A stretch of DNA of 64,000 bases, taken from Thiodiazotropha sp040507225 (GTDB taxonomy: Bacteria > Pseudomonadota > Gammaproteobacteria > Chromatiales > Chromatiaceae). Location of the stretch: contig JBEVVG010000002.1 of the NCBI GenBank assembly GCA_040507225.1, forward strand, positions 868,001 to 932,000, in the 5' to 3' direction. A model generated the notes under the pieces. The model was given only the letters and a program-made list of their open reading frames with translations. It searched no databases and was not told the DNA's origin. Of the stretch, positions 42,180 through 51,296 are shown one piece after another. A program made the translations under genes and the position numbers. Within the stretch, counting starts at the first letter, position 1, and every line of letters begins with the position of its first letter.

Positions 42180-43473
42180 ATTCAAGCGCCGGCGGCGCGA
42201 ACTGATGCGCATGATGGGGCCGGGAAGTATCGCGATCCTGCCCACGGCACCTCAACTGATACGTAACCGGGACGTGCACTTCCCCTATCGGCCGGATAGT
42301 GATTTTTACTACCTGACCGGATTTTCCGAGCCAGAGGCGGTTCTGGTGCTGATACCAGGGCGCAAACAGGCGGAATACATACTTTTCAACCGCGAGTCGG
42401 ATCCGGTCAAAGAGCAATGGGATGGTGCGCGGGCTGGACAGGAGGGCGCCTGTCAGGACTACGGCGCAGACGATTCCTTTCCGATTGGTGACCTGGATGA
42501 CATTCTGCCGAGAATGCTTGAGCAGTGTGAGCGGGTCTTCTACGTGATGGGATGTAATCCCCAATTCGATCAGAAACTCTCGGAATGGATCACCAATATC
42601 CGCTGCAATTCCCGCACGGGTCTGCAGGGACCGGTGGAGATCATTGCGCTCGATCACTATTTACATGAGATGCGTCTCTACAAAAGCCGCTCGGAGCTGA
42701 AGGTGATGCGTCAGGCCGCGCGTATCTCCGCCAAGGCGCATACCCGGGTGATGCAGGCCTGCAAGCCCGGCCTGTGGGAATATCAGCTGGAGGCGGAATT
42801 CATTCGCGAATGCACGCATCAGGGTGCCCGCGAACAGGCCTATCCGCCGATTGTCGGCGCGGGCGCCAATGCCTGTACCCTGCACTACGTGGATAACAAC
42901 GCCCGGGTTCAGGGTGACCAGTTGTTGCTGATCGACGCGGGTTGCGAAAGCGAATACTACGCCTCGGATATTACGCGAACCTTTCCGGTCAGCGGCCGCT
43001 TCAGTGAGCCTCAGAGGCTGCTTTACGAGTTGGTGCTGGCCTCCCAGGAGGCGGCCATTGCGAAAGTAAAGCCGGGTAATCACTGGAATGATCCCCACAA
43101 TGCTGCAGTAAAGGTGATCACCCGTGGTTTGATCAAGCTGGGTATTCTCAAAGGCACGCCGGCGAAGTTGATACGTGAGGAAAAATACAAGCCTTTCTTC
43201 CCGCATCGCACCGGCCATTGGATCGGTATGGATGTGCATGATGTGGGGGATTACAAGGTGGACGGCGCCTGGCGATTGCTGGAACCCGGCATGGTGATGA
43301 CCATCGAACCGGGACTCTATATCCCCGCCGGGATGAAAGGTGTGGCAAAGAAATGGTGGGACATCGGAATCCGTATCGAGGATGACGTGCTGGTGACCCG
43401 GGATGGTTGCGAGGTCTTGACCCGGGATGTGCCCAAGACTGTGGATGAGATCGAGACGGTCATGGCAGGGTGA
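42166..43473 (+). CDS. pepP: Xaa-Pro aminopeptidase PepP
   Basis: A dimanganese peptidase removing N-terminal residues before proline. About 435 aa. The N-terminal creatinase-like domain contains FKRRRRELM and FPYRPDSDFYYLTGF. Metal ligands of the pita-bread fold are visible: the two aspartates in IDAGCESEYYASDITRTF, the histidine in HRTGHWIGMDVHD, and glutamates in MTIEPGLY and GIRIEDD. ATG 42166 is used; GTG 42160 is an alternative. The start lies inside ygfB and the end overlaps ubiH, so translation is coupled. Confidence 0.94.
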   Translation: MLKSEFKRRRRELMRMMGPGSIAILPTAPQLIRNRDVHFPYRPDSDFYYLTGFSEPEAVLVLIPGRKQAEYILFNRESDPVKEQWDGARAGQEGACQDYGADDSFPIGDLDDILPRMLEQCERVFYVMGCNPQFDQKLSEWITNIRCNSRTGLQGPVEIIALDHYLHEMRLYKSRSELKVMRQAARISAKAHTRVMQACKPGLWEYQLEAEFIRECTHQGAREQAYPPIVGAGANACTLHYVDNNARVQGDQLLLIDAGCESEYYASDITRTFPVSGRFSEPQRLLYELVLASQEAAIAKVKPGNHWNDPHNAAVKVITRGLIKLGILKGTPAKLIREEKYKPFFPHRTGHWIGMDVHDVGDYKVDGAWRLLEPGMVMTIEPGLYIPAGMKGVAKKWWDIGIRIEDDVLVTRDGCEVLTRDVPKTVDEIETVMAG

Positions 43474-44699
43474 GCGGGAAAATGCAGGATTTCGACATAT
43501 TGATCGTCGGCGGTGGCATGGTCGGCGCAAGTCTCGCGCATGCGCTGAGCGGGCATGGCTTTCGCATCGGTGTGATCGAGGCCTGGCCCCTGGATTCCGC
43601 GATACAACCCAGCTACGACGACCGGGTGATTGCCCTGTCCTGGGGAAGCCGTCTGATCCTGCAGGGCCTGGGCGCCTGGCCGGGGATCGAGGCAGAGGCT
43701 GAACCGATACGACATATCCATATCTCCGATCGCGGGCATTTTGGCTTCACCCGACTCAACCATGAAGAGGAGGGCGTTGCGGCGCTGGGTTATGTGGTGA
43801 CTGCCCGGGCCCTGGGTGCATCCCTGCTGAATAAACTGGGAAGCCTGCCGGATGTCGAGGTGATCTGTCCGGCAAGCCTGCAGAGTTTCTCGGTAAATGA
43901 CACCTGCATCGAGGTTAAACTATCGCAGGATGACGCCCAGCGTAAACTCTCCGCAAAACTTCTGGTGGCGGCGGATGGTGGTGATTCCCGGGTCAGGAAA
44001 CTGCTTTCCATCGAGATGAAGGAACGCGGTTACGGGCAGACGGCGATCATTGCCAACCTGACCAGTGACCGGGCTCATGATGGCATCGCCTATGAGCGGT
44101 TCACCGATAGCGGGCCGCTGGCCATGTTGCCGATGACGGAACGGCGTATCTCCATGGTATGGACCGCGCAGGATGATCAGGTGGCCGAACTGATGGGGCT
44201 CTCCAATGAGGCCTTTCTGCAACGCCTGCAGGATCGCTTCGGATATCGCCTGGGACGTCTGCAACGTCTGGGCAAGCGGGTGGCTTATCCATTGAGGCTG
44301 AGGCAGGCAATGGATCCGGTGCGAAGCCGGGTGGCCCTGGTCGGTAATGCCGCACATGTGATCCACCCGGTCACCGGGCAGGGTTTCAATCTGGGACTGC
44401 GGGATGTGTCGGTGATTGCCGATATCCTGATCGATGCCAGGCAGAGGGGCCGGGATCCGGGGGATGTGGAATTGCTCAATGCCTATCAGGCATGGCGCGA
44501 TTCGGATCAGAACCGGGTCGCGTCGATCACCGACGGTCTTGCGCGTCTGTTCGCGAATCCTTTTGCGCCACTGCGTCTGGTTCGCAACATGGGGTTGCTG
44601 GGTCTGGACCTGATGCCGGGACTCAAGCATCTGGTGGCCCGTCAGTTCATGGGCATTCATGGCTATCAGCCCCGCCTGGAGAGGAGTATGACCGAGTGA
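43470..44699 (+). CDS. ubiH: 2-octaprenyl-6-methoxyphenol hydroxylase UbiH
   Basis: FAD monooxygenase adding the C1 hydroxyl in ubiquinone synthesis, using O2. 409 aa from GTG 43470, which overlaps the pepP stop (GTGA); an ATG at 43482 is an equally reasonable start. The N-terminal FAD fold ILIVGGGMVGASLAHALSG, the middle LVAADGGDSRVRK and the C-terminal ALVGNAAHVIHPVTGQGFNLGLRD motif are complete. Placement between pepP and ubiI matches E. coli and separates it from the similar UbiI. Confidence 0.92.
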   Translation: MSGKMQDFDILIVGGGMVGASLAHALSGHGFRIGVIEAWPLDSAIQPSYDDRVIALSWGSRLILQGLGAWPGIEAEAEPIRHIHISDRGHFGFTRLNHEEEGVAALGYVVTARALGASLLNKLGSLPDVEVICPASLQSFSVNDTCIEVKLSQDDAQRKLSAKLLVAADGGDSRVRKLLSIEMKERGYGQTAIIANLTSDRAHDGIAYERFTDSGPLAMLPMTERRISMVWTAQDDQVAELMGLSNEAFLQRLQDRFGYRLGRLQRLGKRVAYPLRLRQAMDPVRSRVALVGNAAHVIHPVTGQGFNLGLRDVSVIADILIDARQRGRDPGDVELLNAYQAWRDSDQNRVASITDGLARLFANPFAPLRLVRNMGLLGLDLMPGLKHLVARQFMGIHGYQPRLERSMTE

Positions 44700-45937
44700 C
44701 GGAAGCAACACGCAAACCCTACGATCTGCTGATTGTGGGAGGTGGCATGGTCGGCAGCGCGCTGGGATGCGCGATGGCGGATGCGGGGCTGGATGTGTGT
44801 GTCCTGGAGGCTCACGAACCGAGCCGTGACTGGCCGGCCGAAGAGGTGGATATCCGGGTCTCCGCGCTCACCCGGGCCACTCAGCAGATTCTGCAGAATC
44901 TCGGAGTCTGGTCACGCATGACACACATGCGGGTGAGTCCCTACCAGCGAATGACGGTTTGGGATCAGGGCGGGAATGGCCGGATACATTTCAGCGCGGC
45001 TGAGATCGGAGAGCCGGACCTCGGGCACATCGTCGAGAACCGGGTCATGCAGCTGGCACTCTGGGAGCGCCTTGAGAGTCGGCCCAATGTGACCCTGATT
45101 CACCCGGCCAGGGTCTCCGACATGCAACTGGGGGAACTGCCTCAGGTGATGCTCGAATCCTCCGCGCAACGGATCAGCGCACGACTCATCGTTGCGGCAG
45201 ACGGGCGGGACTCCCAGATCCGTCAGATGGCAGGCATCGGGACGCATGGCTGGGAATATGACCAGCATGCCATCGTGGCGACCATCCGTCCCGAACGGTT
45301 CCATCACGAGACTGCGTTTCAACGCTTCATGAAGACCGGTCCGCTGGCACTGTTGCCGATTGATGACGGGCGTTGCTCGATCGTCTGGTCCACCTCACCG
45401 GAGCATGCCTCAGAGCTGATGGCCCTGGATGATGCAGAGTTTTGCCGGCAGCTGACCCAGGCTAGTGAATCGATCCTGGGCGAGATCCGCGGCATCGGTC
45501 CCAGGGGCGTGTTTCCGCTGCGACTGGCGAATGCTCAAACCTACATCCAGCCGGGTCTGGCGCTGATCGGAGATGCCGCCCATGCAATGCATCCGTTGGC
45601 CGGACAGGGGGTGAACCTCGGATTGATGGACGCCATGACCCTGGCGGATGTTTTAAGCGATGCACAGCGTGCCGGGCGTGGATTGGGCGGCATGGCCACA
45701 TTGCGCCGCTACGAGCGGGCCCGCAAAGGGGCCAACCTGGCCATGCTCGGTGCAATGGACGGATTCAAACGATTGTTCAGCAACGATGTACTGCCACTGA
45801 AGCTGGCGCGCAACCTCGGTTTGTCGCTGGTGGATCGCTCGGGTTTACTGAAACAGCAGATGATGCGCCGCGCCATGGGTCTGCTGGGCGAGCGTCCGCG
45901 GCTGGCACGGTATTCCGATGAATCGCTGCGTCGCTGA
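44696..45937 (+). CDS. ubiI: FAD-dependent ubiquinone hydroxylase UbiI (VisC)
   Basis: Paralogue of UbiH, 413 aa, catalysing C5 hydroxylation of 2-octaprenylphenol in E. coli. FAD motifs: LLIVGGGMVGSALGCAMADAG, LIVAADGRDSQIRQMAG and ALIGDAAHAMHPLAGQGVNLGLMDAM. The GTG at 44696 overlaps the ubiH stop and has GAGGAG about 10 bases upstream; the longer frame from 44492 lies within ubiH. In lineages with fewer hydroxylases this protein can have broader regiospecificity, so the exact position hydroxylated is inferred from gene order. Confidence 0.9.
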   Translation: MTEATRKPYDLLIVGGGMVGSALGCAMADAGLDVCVLEAHEPSRDWPAEEVDIRVSALTRATQQILQNLGVWSRMTHMRVSPYQRMTVWDQGGNGRIHFSAAEIGEPDLGHIVENRVMQLALWERLESRPNVTLIHPARVSDMQLGELPQVMLESSAQRISARLIVAADGRDSQIRQMAGIGTHGWEYDQHAIVATIRPERFHHETAFQRFMKTGPLALLPIDDGRCSIVWSTSPEHASELMALDDAEFCRQLTQASESILGEIRGIGPRGVFPLRLANAQTYIQPGLALIGDAAHAMHPLAGQGVNLGLMDAMTLADVLSDAQRAGRGLGGMATLRRYERARKGANLAMLGAMDGFKRLFSNDVLPLKLARNLGLSLVDRSGLLKQQMMRRAMGLLGERPRLARYSDESLRR

Positions 45938-46019
45938 GATCATTGAGCCCGTCGCGGCGCGGTATCCGCGGCGTAGGATCCGGCGCGACTCACCCCTGCC
46001 CCCGGCGGGGTTATTGGCA

Positions 46020-46048
46020 TTGGCAAGCTCAGGGTGGAAGGGTATAGT
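46020..46048 (+). promoter_or_regulatory. Sigma70 promoter of the glycine cleavage operon
   Basis: TTGGCA (46020-46025) and TATAGT (46043-46048) with exactly 17 bp between them. The start point near 46055 lies just before the first glycine aptamer, which fits a riboswitch leader. Confidence 0.72.
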
Positions 46049-46060
46049 CTGACTTCGATT

Positions 46061-46298
46061 CACCCCCGTGGGAGAGATCGGCACAGGCCGACGCCGAAGG
46101 CGCAAACCCGCCCGGAATCGCTCAGGCAAAAGGACCGTGGGGGATCGTCTGACATGATCAGGCAGATCGACTCTGGAGAGTGGTGTACCAACACCCACCG
46201 ACGGGGCAGGCGCCCGCTCGCTGTTCTGGAACCGCCGCGGCGTGTTTCACGGGGCAGCTTCGATACGGCGCCAAACTCTCAGGTTCAGGACAGAGGGG
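46061..46298 (+). promoter_or_regulatory. Tandem glycine riboswitch
   Basis: Two glycine aptamers precede gcvT. Aptamer 1 (46061-46145) has the consensus blocks GGGAGAGATCGG, CGCCGAAGGCGCAA and AATCGCTCAGGCAAAAGGACCG, closed by CCCCCG/CGTGGGGG. Aptamer 2 (about 46169-46298) has CTCTGGAGAG, a P3a hairpin GGTGT-ACCA-ACACC, CACCGACGGGGCAGGC, AACTCTCAGGTTCAGGACAGAG. In aptamer 2 the usual CCGAAGG reads CCGACGG, and the P3b arm between GGCGCC (46209-46214) and GGCGCC (46267-46272) spans over 60 nt instead of about 20. Glycine binding is expected to switch on gcvTHP by preventing the terminator that follows. Confidence 0.9.
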
Positions 46299-46334
46299 CG
46301 GCGTGGATGCCTTGCATCCACGCCGCCCTTTTTT
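46296..46334 (+). terminator. Riboswitch-controlled intrinsic terminator
   Basis: A perfect 15-bp stem, GGGCGGCGTGGATGC and its complement (46296-46328), has a CTT loop and is followed by six T residues. Its 5' side starts directly after the closing strand of aptamer 2 (CAGAG), so folding of the aptamer can compete with it. It lies 24 bases before the gcvT start. Confidence 0.92.
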
Positions 46335-46357
46335 ATGCATCGAACCCGGGGGATCCC

Positions 46358-47449
46358 ATGAATCAACAGACTGTTCTCTATACCTTGCACCAGGAGATGG
46401 GAGCCAGGTTGGTGCCATTCGGTGGCTGGGATATGCCATTGCACTACGGCTCGCAACTGGAGGAACATCACCAGGTGCGGCGTGATGCGGGTATGTTCGA
46501 TGTCTCCCACATGACCGTGGTCGATTTTCAGGGCGCAGGGGTGAAGTCCTTTCTGCGCCAGCTTCTGGCCAATGATGTCGAGCGTCTGAAAACTCCGGGT
46601 AAGGCGCTCTATTCCTGTATGCTCAACGAACAGGGCGGTGTGGTGGACGACCTGATCGTCTACTACCTGAATGATGCCTGGTATCGGATGGTGGTGAATG
46701 CAGGTACCACGGAGAAGGATCTGGCCTGGATCCGCGGGAAGGCCGATGGACTTGAACTGACCATCAGTCCCCGGCGCGACCTGGCGATGATTGCGATTCA
46801 GGGCCCCAACGCCCGTGCCAAGACGCTTCCTCTGCTCTCAGAGACCTTGCAGGCCAGCGCTGCGGATCTGAAACCCTTCAATGCGGTTGCTGAGGGCGAG
46901 TGGTTCGTGGCGCGCACCGGCTACACCGGTGAAGACGGTTTTGAGATCATGCTGCCCGGGGATCAGGCGGCCGGGTTCTGGAACAACCTGCACCAGGCCG
47001 GGGTTGCGCCCTGCGGGCTGGGCGCCCGGGATACCTTGCGTCTCGAGGCGGGCATGAATCTGTACGGCTCGGATATGGATGAAACCACCTCACCCCTGGA
47101 GTCGGGTCTGGGTTGGACCATCGCCTGGGAACCGGAGGACCGGCAATTTATCGGACGCCCGGCACTGGAAGCCCAGCGAAGCGATGCCGGTAAAAAACAG
47201 TTTGTCGGCTTGGTCTTGACCGGTCGTGGGGTGCTGCGCAACCATTTGACCGTGCATCAGGGTGAAGAGCAGATTGGGGAGATCACCTCCGGCGGGTTTG
47301 CCCCGACACTCGAACGCTCCATCGCGTTCGCCCGGGTATCACCCGGTATCGGGGATCGCTGCGAGGTGGAGATCCGCGGCAAGCGCGTCGAGGCCCAGGT
47401 GGTCAAGCCGCCGTTTGTTCGCCAGGGAAAGGCGGTCGTCTCCCTCTGA
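46358..47449 (+). CDS. gcvT: Glycine cleavage system T protein (aminomethyltransferase)
   Basis: Transfers the methylene of glycine from the lipoyl arm of H protein to tetrahydrofolate and releases ammonia. 363 aa (364 in E. coli). Features: PFGGWDMPLHYGSQLEEHHQVR, GMFDVSHM with the catalytic aspartate region in VDDLIVY, RTGYTGEDGFEIMLP, and LGARDTLRLEAGMNLYG. The start at 46358 directly follows the riboswitch terminator; a long upstream frame is non-coding. First gene of gcvT-H-PA-PB. Confidence 0.96.
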   Translation: MNQQTVLYTLHQEMGARLVPFGGWDMPLHYGSQLEEHHQVRRDAGMFDVSHMTVVDFQGAGVKSFLRQLLANDVERLKTPGKALYSCMLNEQGGVVDDLIVYYLNDAWYRMVVNAGTTEKDLAWIRGKADGLELTISPRRDLAMIAIQGPNARAKTLPLLSETLQASAADLKPFNAVAEGEWFVARTGYTGEDGFEIMLPGDQAAGFWNNLHQAGVAPCGLGARDTLRLEAGMNLYGSDMDETTSPLESGLGWTIAWEPEDRQFIGRPALEAQRSDAGKKQFVGLVLTGRGVLRNHLTVHQGEEQIGEITSGGFAPTLERSIAFARVSPGIGDRCEVEIRGKRVEAQVVKPPFVRQGKAVVSL

Positions 47450-47534
47450 GACCCTGAACGAACCGGTAACCGCTTCCCTTTGACGGTTCCACCGGATTGA
47501 CTGAACAGCAAATTACTTTCAGAAGGAAAGCAAC

Positions 47535-47927
47535 ATGAGCACTACACCGACCGATCGTCGTTATGCGAAATCTCACGAATGGATCAAAGACGAGGGGGAT
47601 GGCAGTTTTACGGTGGGGATCACCGATCATGCCCAGGAACTGCTGGGCGATCTGGTGTTTGTCGATCTTCCCGAAGTCGGGGCAACACTCGATGCGGGTG
47701 GCGATTGCGCGGTGGTGGAGTCGGTCAAGGCGGCCTCCGATGTTTACAGTCCCCTGAGCGGCGAGGTGATAGCAGTCAACGAGGCGCTCGATGGTGCGCC
47801 GGAAACGATCAATGAGGACGCCTTCGGTAACGGCTGGATGTTCAAGCTGAAACCCAGCAACCCGGCGGAGGCGGAGAATCTGCTGGATGCCGCAGCCTAC
47901 GATCAATTGGTTTCTGAAGAGGATTGA
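47535..47927 (+). CDS. gcvH: Glycine cleavage system H protein
   Basis: Lipoyl carrier that shuttles the aminomethyl group between P, T and L proteins. 130 aa. The lipoylated lysine is K65 in VESVKAASDVYSP; the flanking GITDHAQELLGDLVFVDLPEVG and FGNGWMFKLK segments are typical. The SD AAGGAAAG is close to the ATG. Located 85 bp after gcvT in the same operon. Confidence 0.97.
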   Translation: MSTTPTDRRYAKSHEWIKDEGDGSFTVGITDHAQELLGDLVFVDLPEVGATLDAGGDCAVVESVKAASDVYSPLSGEVIAVNEALDGAPETINEDAFGNGWMFKLKPSNPAEAENLLDAAAYDQLVSEED

Positions 47928-47957
47928 CACTCCCCTCCACCGTCAACAGAGTCTGTC

Positions 47958-49355
47958 ATGCCGTTCATTCCACATACCGAACAAGATGTCGAAGAGATGC
48001 TGGGCGCCATTGGGGTCGCCAGTATCGATGACCTATTCGACGAAATTCCACCCGCCCTGAGATGCGGCAAACTCGAGGCGATTCCGCCCGGACTGCCCGA
48101 GATGGAAGTCGCCCGGCTGATGCAGTCCCGGGCCAAGGCGGATGGGCAGCCGATGTGTTTCATCGGCGCGGGGGCCTATGATCACCACATTCCCGCAGCG
48201 GTCTGGGAACTGACGACCCGGGGTGAGTTCTACACCGCCTACACGCCCTATCAGGCTGAAGCGAGTCAGGGCACCCTGCAACTGCTGTATGAGTTTCAGT
48301 CGATGATGACCGCCCTGACCGGGATGGACGTGTCGAATGCTTCTCTCTACGACGGGGCTTCTGCGCTGGCTGAGGCGGTGCTCATGGCGGTGCGCGCGAA
48401 TCGCAAATCCAAGTCCAAGCGGGTCCTGATACCGCGCACCCTGCATCCGGCCTACCGCAAGGTGGTGAAAAGCATTGTGCGCAACCAGCAGATCGAAGTG
48501 GTGGAGATCGGTTACGATGCGGAGAGCGGACAACTGGACCAGCAGGAGTTGGAAACCCATGCGGGTGAGGATTTCGCCGCGCTGGTGATTCCGCAACCCA
48601 ACTTCTTCGGCGTCCTGGAACAGGTAGACGCCTTGACCGACTGGGCTCACGGTCACGGCATGCTGGCGATCGCGGTGGTGAATCCCCTGGTAATTTCAGT
48701 GCTCAAGCCGGCCGGCGCCTGGGGTGAAACAGGCGCGGACATCTGTTGTGGCGAGGGGCAGCCCCTGGGCGCGCCGCTGGCATCCGGTGGACCCTACTTC
48801 GGCTTTCTCTGCTGTACCGATGCGCTGGTTCGGCAGATGCCCGGCCGGATCATCGGCAAGACCGTGGACCTGGATGGCAAGACCGGATATGCCTTGACCC
48901 TGCAGGCCCGTGAACAGCATATCCGGCGTTCCAAGGCGACTTCGAACATCTGCACCAATCAGGGATTGATGGTCACCGCGGCCACCATTCACATGAGTCT
49001 GATGGGCGGTGTGGGGCTGCAGCGGATCGCCGCGGCCTGCCACGCCAATACCGCCAGGCTGATCGAGGCGCTCGGCAGCGTGCCGGGAGTGGCGCCGCGT
49101 TTCAAAGGGGCTGTATTCCATGAATCGGTGCTGACCCTGCCGATCGAGACCAAGCGGGCGTTGCGGGCCCTGGCTGCGCACAATGTCCTGGGCGGATTCG
49201 ATCTGTGTGATGACTATCCCGAGTTGGGTAATGTGGTGCTGGTGTGCGCCACGGAGCAGCGCAGTGATGAGGAGATCGAAGCCTATCGCAGCAAGTTGCA
49301 ACGGGTGATCGAGTCCCAGGTCGAAACCCCCTGTCAGTTGAAACCGGATTGGTGA
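47958..49355 (+). CDS. gcvPA: Glycine dehydrogenase (decarboxylating) subunit 1
   Basis: The alpha subunit (465 aa) corresponds to the N-terminal half of single-chain P protein. N-terminal MPFIPHTEQDVEEMLGAIG, then IGAGAYDHHIPAAVWELTTRGEFYTAYTPYQAEASQGTLQLLYEFQSM, a highly conserved signature. It contributes to the glycine-binding site but carries no PLP lysine. A long FNISTGRE-like REQHIRRSKATSNICTN segment is present. 7 bp before gcvPB. E. coli has one fused gcvP; the split form is typical of many other bacteria. Confidence 0.95.
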   Translation: MPFIPHTEQDVEEMLGAIGVASIDDLFDEIPPALRCGKLEAIPPGLPEMEVARLMQSRAKADGQPMCFIGAGAYDHHIPAAVWELTTRGEFYTAYTPYQAEASQGTLQLLYEFQSMMTALTGMDVSNASLYDGASALAEAVLMAVRANRKSKSKRVLIPRTLHPAYRKVVKSIVRNQQIEVVEIGYDAESGQLDQQELETHAGEDFAALVIPQPNFFGVLEQVDALTDWAHGHGMLAIAVVNPLVISVLKPAGAWGETGADICCGEGQPLGAPLASGGPYFGFLCCTDALVRQMPGRIIGKTVDLDGKTGYALTLQAREQHIRRSKATSNICTNQGLMVTAATIHMSLMGGVGLQRIAAACHANTARLIEALGSVPGVAPRFKGAVFHESVLTLPIETKRALRALAAHNVLGGFDLCDDYPELGNVVLVCATEQRSDEEIEAYRSKLQRVIESQVETPCQLKPDW

Positions 49356-49362
49356 GCGCAAC

Positions 49363-50820
49363 ATGATCTACGAACACTCTCGCGCCGGGCGGCGCGCCAC
49401 CGCGCAGGCCCCCCTTGAAATGGTGGAACTCAGTGGCATTCCGGAGGCACTGCGACGCCAGGAACCTCCGGCCCTGCCCGAGGTTTCTGAAATGCAGGCG
49501 GTACGTCATTACACCCGGCTGTCGCAGAAGAACTTTGCCATCGACACCCATTTCTACCCGCTCGGTTCCTGTACTATGAAGTACAACCCCCGGGCCTGTA
49601 ACACGCTGGCCAGCCTGCCTGGTTTTCTCGCCCGCCATCCGTTGGCGCCGGACACCCACAGCCAGGGTTTTCTCGCCTGTCTGTACGAGTTACAGGAGAT
49701 TCTCAAGACAGTCACCGGAATGCACGAAGTCTCCCTGTCGCCCGCCGCGGGCGCGCAGGGGGAGTTCGCCGGTGTCGCCATGATTCGCGCCTATCACGAC
49801 GCCCGGGGCGACAGCGCGCGAAGTGAGATCCTGGTGCCCGATGCCGCCCACGGCACCAATCCCGCCTCGGCGGTGATGTGCGGATACAAGACCCGGGAGA
49901 TTCCCACCGGAGCGGACGGGGACATCGACGTGGAGGCCCTGCGCGCCGCATTGGGTCCCCAGACCGCGGGCATCATGCTCACCAACCCTTCCACGGTGGG
50001 CGTGTTCGAGCGGCGCATCAAGGAGATCGCCGGACTGGTGCACGAGGCCGGGGGGCTGCTCTATTACGACGGGGCCAACCTGAATGCGATACTGGGTAAG
50101 GTCCGGCCCGGCGACATGGGGTTCGATGTGATTCACATGAACCTGCATAAAACCTTTTCCACCCCGCACGGCGGCGGCGGCCCGGGGGCCGGGCCGGTGG
50201 GTGTCAGCAAGCGTCTGGAGCCGTTCCTGCCAGTGCCACGGGTCGGTTTCGATGGCACCGATTACCATTGGCTCACAGAGAAGGATTGCCCGGAGAGCAT
50301 CGGCCGGCTCTCCGCGTTTGCGGGTAACGCGGGGGTTCTGATTCGTGCGTATATCTATGCGCGAATCCTCGGACGTGAAGGCATGCACCGGGTGGCGGAG
50401 TACTCCACCCTCAACGCCAACTACCTGTTGAAGCGCCTGATGGAGGCGGGCTTCACCGCCGCCTATCCGCAACGCCGCGCCAGTCATGAGTTTATACTGA
50501 CGTTGAAAAAACAGGCCAAGGAACTGGGGGTCAACACCATGGACTTCGCCAAGCGGATGCTGGATTACGGGGTGCATGCCCCCACCACCTACTTCCCTCT
50601 GTTGGTGCCGGAATGTCTGCTTGTGGAGCCCACGGAAACCGAGGCCAAGGAAGACCTGGACCGTTTCGTGGAGATCATGAAGACCATCCTCGAGGAGGCG
50701 CAAACCCAGCCCGAGGTGGTCCGCCAGGCCCCGCACAGCATGCCGGTGAGACGCCTGGATGACGTGCGTGCGGCCCGGGAACTCGATCTGGCCTGGAAGG
50801 AGCCGTCTCTATCCGGGTAA
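49363..50820 (+). CDS. gcvPB: Glycine dehydrogenase (decarboxylating) subunit 2
   Basis: The beta subunit (485 aa) matches the C-terminal half of P protein and carries PLP on K263 in HMNLHKTFSTPHGGGGPG. Other features: RHYTRLSQKNFAIDTHFYPLGSCTMKYNP, AHGTNPASAVMCGY and SLSPAAGAQGEFAG. Together with GcvPA, GcvH and GcvT it cleaves glycine to CO2, NH3 and methylene-THF. It ends the riboswitch-controlled operon. The L protein (dihydrolipoamide dehydrogenase) is not in the window. Confidence 0.96.
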   Translation: MIYEHSRAGRRATAQAPLEMVELSGIPEALRRQEPPALPEVSEMQAVRHYTRLSQKNFAIDTHFYPLGSCTMKYNPRACNTLASLPGFLARHPLAPDTHSQGFLACLYELQEILKTVTGMHEVSLSPAAGAQGEFAGVAMIRAYHDARGDSARSEILVPDAAHGTNPASAVMCGYKTREIPTGADGDIDVEALRAALGPQTAGIMLTNPSTVGVFERRIKEIAGLVHEAGGLLYYDGANLNAILGKVRPGDMGFDVIHMNLHKTFSTPHGGGGPGAGPVGVSKRLEPFLPVPRVGFDGTDYHWLTEKDCPESIGRLSAFAGNAGVLIRAYIYARILGREGMHRVAEYSTLNANYLLKRLMEAGFTAAYPQRRASHEFILTLKKQAKELGVNTMDFAKRMLDYGVHAPTTYFPLLVPECLLVEPTETEAKEDLDRFVEIMKTILEEAQTQPEVVRQAPHSMPVRRLDDVRAARELDLAWKEPSLSG

Positions 50821-51296
50821 AGTTCCCGCGCAGGGTGATCACCCGCATCCTCCAACGCCGCCATCCTGGCGGCCAGGATCCCCTGCGGAAGTCGCATCCC
50901 GTTACCTGGTGTCAATTGCGCCAACGAGTATACCGATTCCTGCAGCAGTGAGTCTGTCAGCGACACGGCGTGCTGACGCCGCTATCAAGAACCCTGCCGC
51001 GAGTTTTGAAAACCCTCAGTCCTGACAGATTCTCATCAGCCAGATCGTTCTGATCCTGTTGAATGGCAGTTCAAGCATGGCCTCGTCCCGTCATGCGGAT
51101 ATTCACGGGGGAACGCTCATTGCCAGCGAGCCGGGCCTTGATCTGAACCCCGGCAGCAGGATGTTTGGAGGCCGGGTCGATCGCAGGATAGGCTGTGTCA
51201 GTGCATCAACGCGGTTGTGGGTACTGTGGGATCACGGTTTCTGAAGTAGAATCCCCCTGGTTGGGAATTTCTTCCTCCTTGCAACGAGAGGTAATC
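50821..51296. other. Non-coding region between gcvPB and PfkB kinase gene
   Basis: About 475 bp without a supported gene. It contains a compact hairpin ATCCTGG-CGG-CCAGGAT at 50863-50879, 42 bases after the gcvPB stop and without a T run. The remaining sequence has short frames without recognisable features. Confidence 0.45.
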
